A DNA stretch of 7,289 bases from an uncultured Clostridia bacterium (GCA_946404295.1 CAMJDE010000089.1:1-7289); one strand, 5' to 3'; shown: positions 1 to 6,986, counted from the first letter of the stretch. The notes: generated from the sequence alone by a model not told the origin. Translations and numbers: made by a program.

Positions 1-430
1 GTTCCTGATGCTCGGCAACCTCTTCAACGTGTCGGGCGTGACCGAACGGCTCTCGAAGACCGCGCAGAACGAACTCATCAACATCATCACGATCTTCCTC
101 GGCGTGTCGGTCGGGGCGACGGCGAACGCCGAAAACTTCCTCTCGCTCTCGACGATCAAGATCATCGTGCTCGGGCTCTCCGCCTTTATCCTCGCGACCT
201 GCGGCGGACTTCTGCTCGGGAAACTGATGTGCTTCCTCACCAAAGGCAAGATCAATCCGCTGATCGGCTCCGCCGGCGTGTCCGCCGTTCCGATGGCGGC
301 GCGCGTCTCGCAGGACGTCGGACGGCGTGAGAACCCCGCGAACTTCCTTCTGATGCACGCGATGGGTCCGAACGTCGCCGGGGTGATCGGTTCCGCCGTC
401 GCCGCGGGCGTGTTCCTTATGTGGTTCTGA
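1..430 (+). CDS. oadB: Na+-transporting decarboxylase beta subunit, 3' end only (OadB/GcdB/MmdB family)
   Basis: The reading frame is open from the window edge (first full codon at base 2) to TGA at 428-430, so this is the C-terminal part, about 142 residues, of a protein that is usually around 400 residues. The family is the integral-membrane subunit of biotin-dependent Na+ pumps: it decarboxylates carboxybiotin and couples this to Na+ export across the cytoplasmic membrane. Directly visible is the family signature [18 protein letters not shown] (bases about 251-304). Its Asn, Gly, Ser and Arg have the same spacing as the functionally important N373, G377, S382 and R389 of the Klebsiella OadB. 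Hydrophobic segments precede it, and a final one ends in VFLMWF. The alpha subunit gene follows after 27 nt, so the two are surely co-transcribed. Sequence alone does not separate oxaloacetate, glutaconyl-CoA and methylmalonyl-CoA pumps in this subunit; the oadA-type neighbour favours oxaloacetate. The family call is secure and the symbol less so. Confidence 0.93.
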   Translation, partial: FLMLGNLFNVSGVTERLSKTAQNELINIITIFLGVSVGATANAENFLSLSTIKIIVLGLSAFILATCGGLLLGKLMCFLTKGKINPLIGSAGVSAVPMAARVSQDVGRRENPANFLLMHAMGPNVAGVIGSAVAAGVFLMWF

Positions 431-457
431 TAATTCGTTTTCCGAAAGGATCAAGAT

Positions 458-1861
458 ATGGCAAAGAAAGTGCTGATCACCGAAACCGTGCTGCGCGACG
501 CGCACCAGTCGCTCGCCGCGACGAGAATGACGACCGAGGAGATGATCCCCGCCCTCGAAAAACTCGACGCCGTGGGCTATCATTCGCTCGAAGCGTGGGG
601 CGGCGCGACCTTTGACTCCTGCTTGCGTTTCCTGCACGAGGACCCGTGGCAGCGTCTTCGCGTTATCCGCGATCACGTCAAGAATACCAAACTTCAGATG
701 CTCTTCCGCGGGCAGAACATCCTCGGCTACCGGCATTACGCCGACGACGTGGTCGAGTATTTCGTGCAGAAGTCGATCGCCAACGGCATCGACATCATCC
801 GCATCTTCGACGCGCTGAACGACCCGCGCAACCTCGAGACGGCGATCCGCGCCACGATCAAGGAGGGCGGACACGTGCAGGCGGCGATCTCCTACACGAC
901 CTCCCCCGTGCATACCAACGAGTTTTTCGCCGCCTACGCGAAGCAACTCGAGGAGATGGGCGCGAACTCGATCTGCATCAAGGATATGGCGGGGCTGCTC
1001 AAGCCCTACGAAGCAGAGACGCTGGTCCGCACGCTGAAAGAGACGGTCAAGATCCCGATCCAACTGCACACCCACTACACGGCGGGGCTTGCCTCGATGA
1101 CCGTGATGAAGGCGATCGAAGCCGGGGTCGACGTGGTGGACACCGCGATCTCGCCGCTCGCGATGGGCACGTCCCAGCCGCCGACGGAGCCGCTGGTCGC
1201 CGCGCTTGCGGGAACCCCCTACGACACCGGGCTTGACCTTGAAAAACTGAACGAGGTCAGCCGTCACTTCACAACCATCCGCGAAAAGTACCTCGCGTCG
1301 GGCTTGATCGACCCGAAGGTCCTGAAGGTCGACGTGAACGCCCTGCGCTATCAGGTGCCGGGCGGGATGCTCTCGAACCTGGTTTCGCAGCTCAAGATGG
1401 CGGGCAAATCCGACCGGCTGAACGAGGTGCTCGCCGAGGTGCCGCGCGTCCGCGCCGACGCCGGGTATCCCCCGCTCGTCACCCCGACCAGTCAGATCGT
1501 CGGCACGCAGGCGGTCAATAACGTCCTCTTCTCCGACGAGGGGAGATATTCCCGCACGACCAAGGAATTCCGCGGTCTGCTTCGCGGCGAGTACGGCAAA
1601 TGCCCCGGCAAGATCGACCCGAAGTTCCGCAAACAGATCATCGGCGACGCCGAACCCATCGAATGCCGTCCCGCCGACCTGATCCCCGCCGAGATGGACG
1701 AACTGAAAAAGAAGGTCGCGCCGTGGGCGGAACAGGAAGAGGACGTCCTCTCCTACGCGCTGTTCGAGCAGGTCGCCGTCAAGTTCTTCGAGTACAGGAA
1801 GCAGCAGAAGTACGGATTGGATTCAAACGCCGATCCGCAGTTAGGGCTCCACTCGGTGTAA
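458..1861 (+). CDS. oadA: Oxaloacetate decarboxylase alpha subunit / carboxyltransferase, biotin-less form
   Basis: This 467-residue cytoplasmic enzyme would move the carboxyl group from oxaloacetate to biotin, giving pyruvate and feeding carboxybiotin to the beta subunit. The N-terminal TIM-barrel carboxyltransferase domain (about residues 4-280) carries the metal-site motifs: LRDAHQSL with D14, CIKDMAGLL with K175 (the lysine carboxylated in this family) and HTHYTAG with H204 and H206. All are offset by a constant three residues from the D17/K178/H207/H209 set I recall for the Vibrio enzyme. The FRGQNILGYRHYADD segment (84-97) and the conserved post-barrel region (about 290-445) follow. Classical alpha subunits are near 590-600 residues and end in a biotinyl domain with an MKM motif. 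Here the chain stops at residue 467 with no Ala/Pro-rich linker and no MKM, so the biotin carrier must be a separate protein. The ATG at 458 is chosen for AAAGGA at 445-450, 7 nt upstream. It could instead act as a pyruvate carboxylase B-type or transcarboxylase 5S-type subunit, but the adjacent pump subunit favours the decarboxylase. Confidence 0.93.
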   Translation: MAKKVLITETVLRDAHQSLAATRMTTEEMIPALEKLDAVGYHSLEAWGGATFDSCLRFLHEDPWQRLRVIRDHVKNTKLQMLFRGQNILGYRHYADDVVEYFVQKSIANGIDIIRIFDALNDPRNLETAIRATIKEGGHVQAAISYTTSPVHTNEFFAAYAKQLEEMGANSICIKDMAGLLKPYEAETLVRTLKETVKIPIQLHTHYTAGLASMTVMKAIEAGVDVVDTAISPLAMGTSQPPTEPLVAALAGTPYDTGLDLEKLNEVSRHFTTIREKYLASGLIDPKVLKVDVNALRYQVPGGMLSNLVSQLKMAGKSDRLNEVLAEVPRVRADAGYPPLVTPTSQIVGTQAVNNVLFSDEGRYSRTTKEFRGLLRGEYGKCPGKIDPKFRKQIIGDAEPIECRPADLIPAEMDELKKKVAPWAEQEEDVLSYALFEQVAVKFFEYRKQQKYGLDSNADPQLGLHSV

Positions 1862-1972
1862 GGGCGCGCGCATACGGCACAGGACGGAAAACAAAAAGGA
1901 AAGAATATAAAAACCGTTGATGCTTTTCGCTCTGTAACTGTTCTCTGCATAGCAAAACGCAATAGAGGTTGT

Positions 1973-2012
1973 AACCCGCTCGCGGTCGCGAACGGGTTTC
2001 TTCTTTTTGTTT
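1973..2012 (+). terminator. Intrinsic terminator of the oadB-oadA operon
   Basis: The outer arms AACCCG (1973-1978) and CGGGTT (1993-1998) pair perfectly. After one C/A mismatch, an inner TCGC/GCGA stem closes a GGTC loop. The 3' arm runs straight into a T-rich tract (TTTCTTCTTTTTGTTTG, from about 1997). This is a standard Rho-independent terminator about 110 nt after the oadA stop codon, oriented to end plus-strand transcription. Confidence 0.85.
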
Positions 2013-2029
2013 GTATTTTTGTTTTCCTC

Positions 2030-2085
2030 TCGCCGTTTGCGACCTCTCGCAGTATATAGATACAGCTTCGGATCGCAAACGACGA
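2030..2085. repeat. Imperfect inverted repeat with long loop, function unknown
   Basis: CGTTTGCGA (2034-2042) is perfectly complementary to TCGCAAACG (2073-2081). Past one C/A mismatch, the arms extend by TCG (2030-2032) and CGA (2083-2085), giving 12 paired positions out of 13. The 30-nt loop contains an A/T-rich core, AGTATATAGATA. It lies downstream of both operon terminators, so it is not needed as a terminator for either. It could be a structured RNA element, a protein-binding palindrome or a dispersed repeat unit; the window alone cannot decide. Confidence 0.5.
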
Positions 2086-2149
2086 CCCTGCACTCGCCTG
2101 CGCGCGCCTGACAACTTGAGCTGGCGCGGGTGGGTTGAAGAAATGTGAC

Positions 2150-2184
2150 CAAACGAGCCGCCCGCGCATTTCTGCGCGGGCGGC
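2150..2184 (-). terminator. Probable terminator hairpin of the proB-proA-proC-DUF2079 operon
   Basis: GCCGCCCGCGCA (2157-2168) and TGCGCGGGCGGC (2173-2184) form a perfect 12-bp stem with a TTTC tetraloop (GAAA when read on the minus strand). It begins 5 nt beyond the DUF2079 stop codon. On the minus strand the stem is followed by TCGTTTGGTC, which is only weakly T-rich, so termination by stem strength or mRNA 3'-end protection are both possible. The plus-strand side (ATCCTTCACG) is no better. Confidence 0.65.
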
Positions 2185-2189
2185 ATCCT

Positions 2190-4076
2190 TCACGGGGTTT
2201 GGAGGTCGGGTTTGATCAGGACGAGGATCGTGCCGTCCTGTCTGAAATACTCGACGTAACCGTTTTCCTGCAGGCGGGCGATCTGTTTTTCCTGCTTTTC
2301 GTCGACGCCGTAACGGATATCGAAACAGTAGTAGTCGCAATCGGTCTTGATCAGTCCGTTTTTCGTGTGGTAGGTGGTCTCGTAGAGTTCGGTGTGGTCG
2401 ACGAGATGCGGGACGAAGAAGGTCGACGCGGCGACCGACGCGTCCTTCGGGATCGCGTCCAGCGTTTCGGTGATCGTGTCGTGCTTATCTTTCCACGCCT
2501 TCATGTGGTCGGCGTTCGCCCCGATCATCGGGAACACGAGGATCGAGAAGGCGAGGACGCAGGCGGCGGCGGAAAAGAGGATCGACCCGAGGGCGAAGGG
2601 ACGCGCGCGGGTAAGGTCGGTAAGGTTCAGGGTCGCCGAGAAGAAGAGGAAGGCGATGATCCCGAAACTGTACTGAAAGTTGATATTCGGTTGGTAGACG
2701 TACATCGTCAGGAGATTTAAGAGCAGAGGCGAGAGCAGGAGCCAGCGCGACGGGCGGCGCGTGACGCAGGGCAATCCCGCGAGGGGCAAAATCAGAGCGG
2801 CGACGTACTTGAACTTATCGGCGTTCCGCGCCGTCGTCGAAAAGATCTGCGTCAGGACGTAGCCGGGGTTGGTAAAGACGGTCAGAACGACCGAGAACAG
2901 CCCCTCTTCCCCGTCCGGGACGAGGTTGGCGTAGCGCCAGTTCATCACGCCCTCTCCGTTCGCCTTCATCAGGTGCGAGACGAGAAGGAAGTAGCCGAGC
3001 GAGAGGACCATCAGGGGGAGCGCCGTTTTCCACCGCTTCTCGGAGACGAGAAGCCAGACGGCGAAGATCAAGAGATAGACGAAAGCGTCCTCCTTCACCG
3101 CGAGGGTCAGAGCCGCGAAGAGGAAGAACGGGATCGGGCGGCGGCACTCGGAGAACCAAAACGTCCAAAGCAGGAGCGGGAGCAGAAAACAGTTCTCGTG
3201 GAAATCGTAGAAGCAGCCGGTCCCGATCGCGGGATAGGCGGCGAAGGCGAGCGCGAGCAGGACGAGGAGCGGGTTTGACAGTCCGCGCCGACGTGCGATC
3301 AGCAGCAGCGGGATCACCCCGGAATAGAGGATCACCGCCTGCCCGACCGCGAGCGTGATCGGCGTGCGGAACACGAAATAGAACGGCAGGAGCAGATAGA
3401 GGATCGGCGAGGTATGCACGGCGAAATGCGAGAGCGCGCCGTCTCGCTCGACCGTGGTGACGGGGGCGCCGGTCTTCGCCATATTCTCGAACATCTGACA
3501 GAAGATGCCGAAATCGAAGTTGGGCGCCGAGTAGCCGAGATAGCGCATCACGCCGATCGCGGCGACGACGCCGCCGAAAAGAACCGAGACGGCGACGCCG
3601 AAAACCAGGACCGGGGCAAAGCGCCCGCGGTTGGGCGCAAGCGCGGCGGGCGGCTCCGCTTCTTCCTTCTCGCGGAAGGTCGAGACGACGCGGAGAAGGA
3701 TCGGAACGAGGAACGTGAGGGCGGCAAAGAGAACGGGATAGTCCCCGACCCCCTCGACGTTCGAGAGCAAGATCCCCGAAAGGATCAGATACTCGACGAG
3801 AAGAACCGTCGAAACGATCCGCCGCCCGAACCTGCAAAGCCCGATCAGTTCGGTGTAAACGACGACGAAGAAGAGCGTCGTCAGGACACCGAGGGCGATC
3901 TCGCCCGGGCTGCGCATCCAATCGGACACGCGAGAGAGAACGCCGGGCAGTCCGTCGGGATCGGAAAAGAGAAGGACGAAGAGCGAAAGGTCGATCCAAA
4001 AAAGCCAGCCGGAAAACGCCGACGACAAAAAGTCGCCGACGTCGTATCCGTAGCGGAAAGTCCTGCTCTTCTGCAT
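2190..4076 (-). CDS. DUF2079 family polytopic membrane protein, GT-C glycosyltransferase-like
   Basis: The product is a 628-residue multi-spanning membrane protein. DUF2079 hallmarks are visible in order: NFDFGIFCQMFENMAKTG (residues 186-203), the HFAVHTSPILYLLLPFY segment (217-233), DFHENCFLLPLLLW (291-304), VKEDAFVYL (327-335) and a soluble C-terminal tail from about 520 containing VPHLVDHTELYETTY (555-569). Such proteins are predicted to share the GT-C fold of lipid-linked sugar transferases, with an acidic residue in the first outer loop (here D188) as candidate catalytic residue; substrate and reaction are unknown. About four hydrophobic segments (near 19-38, 59-79, 87-105, 112-131) and a charged linker (134-152) precede the core, an apparent N-terminal extension. 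An even number of spans followed by a charged cytoplasmic linker would place D188 outside the membrane, as expected for GT-C. ATG at 4076 has GAGGG (4088-4084) 7 nt upstream. It is the last gene of the proline operon, 12 nt after proC. Family call fairly sure, function inferred. Confidence 0.86.
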   Translation of the reverse strand: MQKSRTFRYGYDVGDFLSSAFSGWLFWIDLSLFVLLFSDPDGLPGVLSRVSDWMRSPGEIALGVLTTLFFVVVYTELIGLCRFGRRIVSTVLLVEYLILSGILLSNVEGVGDYPVLFAALTFLVPILLRVVSTFREKEEAEPPAALAPNRGRFAPVLVFGVAVSVLFGGVVAAIGVMRYLGYSAPNFDFGIFCQMFENMAKTGAPVTTVERDGALSHFAVHTSPILYLLLPFYFVFRTPITLAVGQAVILYSGVIPLLLIARRRGLSNPLLVLLALAFAAYPAIGTGCFYDFHENCFLLPLLLWTFWFSECRRPIPFFLFAALTLAVKEDAFVYLLIFAVWLLVSEKRWKTALPLMVLSLGYFLLVSHLMKANGEGVMNWRYANLVPDGEEGLFSVVLTVFTNPGYVLTQIFSTTARNADKFKYVAALILPLAGLPCVTRRPSRWLLLSPLLLNLLTMYVYQPNINFQYSFGIIAFLFFSATLNLTDLTRARPFALGSILFSAAACVLAFSILVFPMIGANADHMKAWKDKHDTITETLDAIPKDASVAASTFFVPHLVDHTELYETTYHTKNGLIKTDCDYYCFDIRYGVDEKQEKQIARLQENGYVEYFRQDGTILVLIKPDLQTP

Positions 4077-4088
4077 CGTCGTTCCCTC

Positions 4089-4883
4089 TTATTTTTTCAG
4101 TTCGAGCGTCCTTTGATAGGCGGCGCGGACGGCGTTCATCGCGGCGGAGCGGAAGCCGCCCTCCTCGAGCGTGCGCACGCCGGCGATGGTGGTTCCCCCG
4201 GGGCTGCAGACGGCGTCCTTGAGTTCGCCGGGGTGGCGCCCGGTCTCCAGCACCATTTTCGCCGATCCCTCGAGCATCAGGGCGGCGAACTTCTGCGCGT
4301 CGGCGCGGGTCAGACCGCACTCGACCCCCGCGTCGGCAAGCGCCTCGACGAAGAGGTAGGCGAACGCGGGTCCGCAGCCCGAGACGGCGGAGGCGGCGTC
4401 GATCTTGTCCTCGGCGAGCGGGCAGAGCGCGCCCGCGCCGGCAAAGCCGGAAAGGAACGCGTCAAGCGCGTCGTCCGAAACGCATGCGTTCTTGGCGTAG
4501 AGGATCAGTCCACGTCCGACGGCGCAGGGCGTATTCGGCATAATGCGGATGATCGGATTTTTCGCAAAGGTTTTTTCGATCGCCGCGATCGAGATGCCCG
4601 CCGCCATCGAAACGACGACGGTCGAGGGCGGGACAAGCGAAGCGATCTTGTCAAGCAGCCCCGGAAGGACCTGCGGCTTGACCCCGAGGACGAGGAAGCG
4701 GCAGGACGAGGGGATCGCGTCAAGCGAGAGCACGGCGTCGCCGTACTTTTCACGGAAGGCGGCGGTCTTCTTATCGTCGAGGTCGCAGACGGCGACCTTC
4801 CCCTTCGGCAGGGCTTTCGAGACCTGTTCGGCGAGGGCGCCGCCCATATTGCCGACCCCGATAAAACCGAATTCGTATTGCAT
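4089..4883 (-). CDS. proC: Pyrroline-5-carboxylate reductase
   Basis: ProC is the cytoplasmic enzyme that reduces 1-pyrroline-5-carboxylate to L-proline with NAD(P)H, the last step of proline synthesis. The 264-residue length is normal for the family. The N-terminal Rossmann domain opens with GFIGVGNMGGA (residues 6-16) and continues with LGVKPQ (66-71), VVSMAAGIS (90-98) and IRIMPNTPC (112-120). The C-terminal dimerisation and substrate domain has AVSGCGPAFAYLF (166-178), HPGELKDAVCSPGGTT (217-232) and the closing TLEEGGFRSA (238-247), the expected order and spacing. The ATG at 4883 is supported by AAGGAG (4895-4890), 6 nt upstream. That ribosome site overlaps the proA stop codon, leaving a 10-nt gap, so translation is probably coupled. 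All family-defining residues I can recognise are present, and it should be fully functional. Confidence 0.97.
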   Translation of the reverse strand: MQYEFGFIGVGNMGGALAEQVSKALPKGKVAVCDLDDKKTAAFREKYGDAVLSLDAIPSSCRFLVLGVKPQVLPGLLDKIASLVPPSTVVVSMAAGISIAAIEKTFAKNPIIRIMPNTPCAVGRGLILYAKNACVSDDALDAFLSGFAGAGALCPLAEDKIDAASAVSGCGPAFAYLFVEALADAGVECGLTRADAQKFAALMLEGSAKMVLETGRHPGELKDAVCSPGGTTIAGVRTLEEGGFRSAAMNAVRAAYQRTLELKK

Positions 4884-4893
4884 GGTAATCTCC

Positions 4894-6153
4894 TTATCGG
4901 ATCTGTCCGTTTCCGCGGATCAGGTATTTGTAGGTGTTGAGTTCCTCGAGCCCCATCGGTCCCCGGGCGTGCATCTTCTGGGTCGAGATGCCGAGTTCGC
5001 AGCCCAGCCCGAACTCGCCGCCGTCGGTAAACCGGGTCGAGGCGTTGTGGTAGACCGCCGCGCTGTCGACCTCGCGAAGGAACCGTTCGGCGTTTGCTTG
5101 GTTCTCGGTGACGATCGCCTCGCTGTGGTGGGTCGAGTGCTTCGCGATATGAGAGATCGCCTCGCCGACGTCCGACACCACGCCGACCGCGAGAATATAG
5201 TCAAGGTATTCGGTGTCGAAGAGCGCGCCGTCTGCGGGTTTCATCCCGAGGATCTTTGCCGCCCGTTCGTCGGGGCGGAACGCGACCGGGACAAGTCCCT
5301 TGTCGCTCCGTTCCTTCGTCAGACGGGCGTAGATCGCGGGCAAAAACGTCGGCGCGATCGCCTCGTGCACGAGCAATACTTCCGCGGCGTTGCAGACCGA
5401 GGGGCGCGAGGTTTTGGCGTTGTCGACGATCAAGAGCGCCTTGTCGGGATCGGCGTATTCGTCGACGTAGACGTGGCAGATCCCCGTCCCGGTCTCGATG
5501 CACGGGACGAGCGCCTGCTCGACGCAGGTGCGGATCAAGCCCGCCCCGCCGCGCGGGATCAGGAGATCGACCCGTCCGACGGCTTTCATCAGTTCGAGGG
5601 AACTTGCCCGGTCGGTATCCTCGACCACCGCGACAAGATCGGCGGGCAGCCCGGCTTTGGTCAGCCCCGCGCGGAGCGCGTCCCCTACGGCGCGGGCGGA
5701 GCGAGCCGCCTCTTTCCCGCAGCGGAGAACGGCGACGTTCCCGCTCTTCAGAGTGAGCGCGGCGACGTCGGAGGTGACGTTCGGGCGGCTCTCGTAGATG
5801 ACGGCGACTACGCCGAAGGGCACCGAGACCCGCTCGATCGTAAGCCCGTTCGGGCGCTTGACCGAAGAGAGCGTCCGTCCGACCGGGTCGGGCAGGTCCG
5901 AGACGTCCCGGAGCCCCTGCGCCATCCCTTTGATGCGGGCGGCGGAAAGCGAGAGGCGGTCGATCATCACGTCGGGGATCACGCCCCGCGCCGCCTCGAC
6001 GTCCCCGGCGTTGGCTTCGAGGATCGCGGGGGCAGACGCCTCGAGTTCGTCCGCCATCAGGCGGAGCGCCCGGTTCTTCTCGTCGGTTGTCAGCAGCGCC
6101 GCTTTGCTTTTGACCGCGTTCGCTGAGGAAAGGATCTCACTTGTGGTTCTCAT
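4894..6153 (-). CDS. proA: Gamma-glutamyl phosphate reductase (glutamate-5-semialdehyde dehydrogenase)
   Basis: ProA reduces gamma-glutamyl phosphate to glutamate-5-semialdehyde with NADPH in the cytoplasm; the product cyclises to pyrroline-5-carboxylate. It belongs to the aldehyde dehydrogenase superfamily, and 419 residues is the usual size. Visible landmarks are VPFGVVAVIYESRPNVT (111-127), LKSGNVAVLRCGKEA (135-149), LLIPRGGAGLI (197-207), the catalytic cysteine C254 in SRPSVCNAAE (249-258), and the C-terminal GLGCELGISTQKMHARGPMG (385-404). The ATG at 6153 starts only 2 nt after the proB stop codon (TAACGATG). Its ribosome site GCGAGG is formed by the last two proB codons, which points to translational coupling of ProB and ProA, enzymes that pass a labile acyl-phosphate intermediate. 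It is not truncated and no key residue is missing. Confidence 0.97.
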   Translation of the reverse strand: MRTTSEILSSANAVKSKAALLTTDEKNRALRLMADELEASAPAILEANAGDVEAARGVIPDVMIDRLSLSAARIKGMAQGLRDVSDLPDPVGRTLSSVKRPNGLTIERVSVPFGVVAVIYESRPNVTSDVAALTLKSGNVAVLRCGKEAARSARAVGDALRAGLTKAGLPADLVAVVEDTDRASSLELMKAVGRVDLLIPRGGAGLIRTCVEQALVPCIETGTGICHVYVDEYADPDKALLIVDNAKTSRPSVCNAAEVLLVHEAIAPTFLPAIYARLTKERSDKGLVPVAFRPDERAAKILGMKPADGALFDTEYLDYILAVGVVSDVGEAISHIAKHSTHHSEAIVTENQANAERFLREVDSAAVYHNASTRFTDGGEFGLGCELGISTQKMHARGPMGLEELNTYKYLIRGNGQIR

Positions 6154-6155
6154 CG

Positions 6156-6950
6156 TTACCTCGCAAGAAAAAGCGTTCCGACGTCGCGCCCTTCGAGCGC
6201 GTCATAGATCTTCGTCGGGTCGGAGCCGAGCAGGACGGTCATCGGGATCCCGTTCGCCGTGACGATCTCCGCCGCCTCGAGCTTGGTCTGCATCCCTCCG
6301 CGGCCGCGGTCGGTCCCCGCCCCGCCGACAAGCGAGCGGATACGGTCGTCGATCACGTCGACCCGGTGGATCAGCGAGACGGGTTTATCGCCTCTCGGAT
6401 CGCCGTCGTACAGTCCCTCGACGTCCGAGAGAATGATCAGCTGATCGGCTTCGCAGAGGACGGCGACCAGCGCCGAGAGCGTGTCGTTGTCGCCGAAGAC
6501 CTTTTTCGCCGTCTCGATCTGCGCGTAACTGACCGAGTCGTTTTCGTTCACGATCGGGATGATCCGGTTTTCGAGCAGCGCGGAAAAGGTGTTTTTCAGG
6601 TTTTGCTTTTTCTCTTCGGTCAGAACGTCCTCGCCGGTCAGCAAAATCTGCGCCGTGAGAATACCGTATTCCGAAAAGAACTTGTCGTACAGGTGCATCA
6701 GCTCGCATTGTCCGACGGCGGCGCACGCCTGTTTCATCCGGATCTCTTTCGGGCGCTCCGGCAGGCGCATTTTGGAGACGCCCACCGAGATCGCTCCCGA
6801 GGAGACGAGGATCACCTCGTCGCCGCCGTTCTCGACCTCCGAGAGCACCTGCGTCAGTTTGTCCATGATCCGAAGATCGACCGATCCGTTTTCGTTCGTT
6901 AAGGTCGAGGTGCCGACCTTGACGACGATCCTTCTTTTTCCGTTCTTCAT
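6156..6950 (-). CDS. proB: Glutamate 5-kinase, short form without PUA domain
   Basis: ProB phosphorylates L-glutamate with ATP to gamma-glutamyl phosphate, the first committed step of proline synthesis and normally the point of proline feedback inhibition. The 264 residues cover only the amino-acid-kinase domain: IVVKVGTSTLT (8-18), VILVSSGAISVG (46-57), PIVNENDSV (132-140), VFGDNDTLSALVA (151-163), LIILSDVEGLYDGDP (171-185) and GRGGMQTKLEAA (216-227). The chain ends right after the domain at GTLFLAR, so the C-terminal PUA domain of the 367-residue E. coli enzyme is absent. Short forms of this kind occur in other Gram-positive bacteria. The frame stays open upstream to a TTG at 7010, but that TTG is part of the -35 box, so a start there would lie upstream of the transcript. 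ATG 6950 gives the canonical N-terminus MKNGKRRIVVKVG and has AGGA (6964-6961) 10 nt upstream. It is the first gene of the operon. Confidence 0.96.
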   Translation of the reverse strand: MKNGKRRIVVKVGTSTLTNENGSVDLRIMDKLTQVLSEVENGGDEVILVSSGAISVGVSKMRLPERPKEIRMKQACAAVGQCELMHLYDKFFSEYGILTAQILLTGEDVLTEEKKQNLKNTFSALLENRIIPIVNENDSVSYAQIETAKKVFGDNDTLSALVAVLCEADQLIILSDVEGLYDGDPRGDKPVSLIHRVDVIDDRIRSLVGGAGTDRGRGGMQTKLEAAEIVTANGIPMTVLLGSDPTKIYDALEGRDVGTLFLAR

Positions 6951-6966
6951 CGTTAAACCGTCCTGA

Positions 6967-6986
6967 ATGATATACAAAGATATCAT
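6967..6986. promoter_or_regulatory. Palindrome over the proB -10 box and start site, candidate operator
   Basis: On the minus strand, ATGATAT (6986-6980) and ATATCAT (6973-6967) are perfect inverted repeats separated by CTTTGT. The 20-bp element covers most of the -10 box and the predicted transcription start, the classic place for a repressor site. Its A/T-rich composition makes a chance palindrome more likely than elsewhere in this GC-rich DNA. No regulator gene lies in the window, so the role is inferred from position only. Confidence 0.4.

Larger units (their letters stand above)
1862..2189. other. Convergent intergenic region, 328 nt, no credible gene
   Basis: This stretch lies between the stop codons of oadA (plus strand) and the DUF2079 gene (minus strand). 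I see no ORF with both a plausible protein and a ribosome site, and no tRNA cloverleaf. It holds the oadA terminator (1973-2012), a long-looped inverted repeat (2030-2085), a weaker GC-rich hairpin (CGCGCC at 2103-2108 with GGCGCG at 2123-2128) and a perfect 12-bp hairpin (2157-2184) next to the DUF2079 stop. Parts around 1880-1920 and 2000-2030 are noticeably A- or T-rich compared with the flanking genes. Confidence 0.8.

Noticed and set aside
646..1236. Plus-strand ORFs in alternative frames within oadA
   Set aside because: Shadows of the well-supported oadA frame, rich in Arg, Gly and Ala with no motif.
1919..1936. Tiny ORF (ATG, four codons, stop) after GGAAAG in the oadA 3' region, considered as a leader peptide
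   Set aside because: Only five residues, no repeated regulatory codons, and followed by an ordinary terminator with no downstream gene on that strand.
1753..2340. 195-residue minus-strand ORF spanning the convergent intergenic region
   Set aside because: It runs through both terminator hairpins and the ends of two real genes; no conserved motif and no upstream ribosome site of note.
2145..2720. 191-residue plus-strand ORF beginning at the terminator hairpin
   Set aside because: Its first codons encode the GC stem and the rest is antisense to the DUF2079 gene, with shadow-type composition.
2815..4320. 501-residue minus-strand ORF in another frame across proC and the DUF2079 gene
   Set aside because: Arg-rich low-complexity translation overlapping two genes with solid family motifs.
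3414..4940. 508-residue plus-strand ORF antisense to proC and the DUF2079 gene
   Set aside because: Composition is extremely rich in Arg, Asp, Glu and Gly, with no domain pattern. It mirrors the codon bias of well-supported minus-strand genes.
4543..6126. 527-residue plus-strand ORF antisense to proA and proC
   Set aside because: Same artefact of GC-rich third positions; no recognisable fold, and it lies wholly opposite the clear proA and proC genes.
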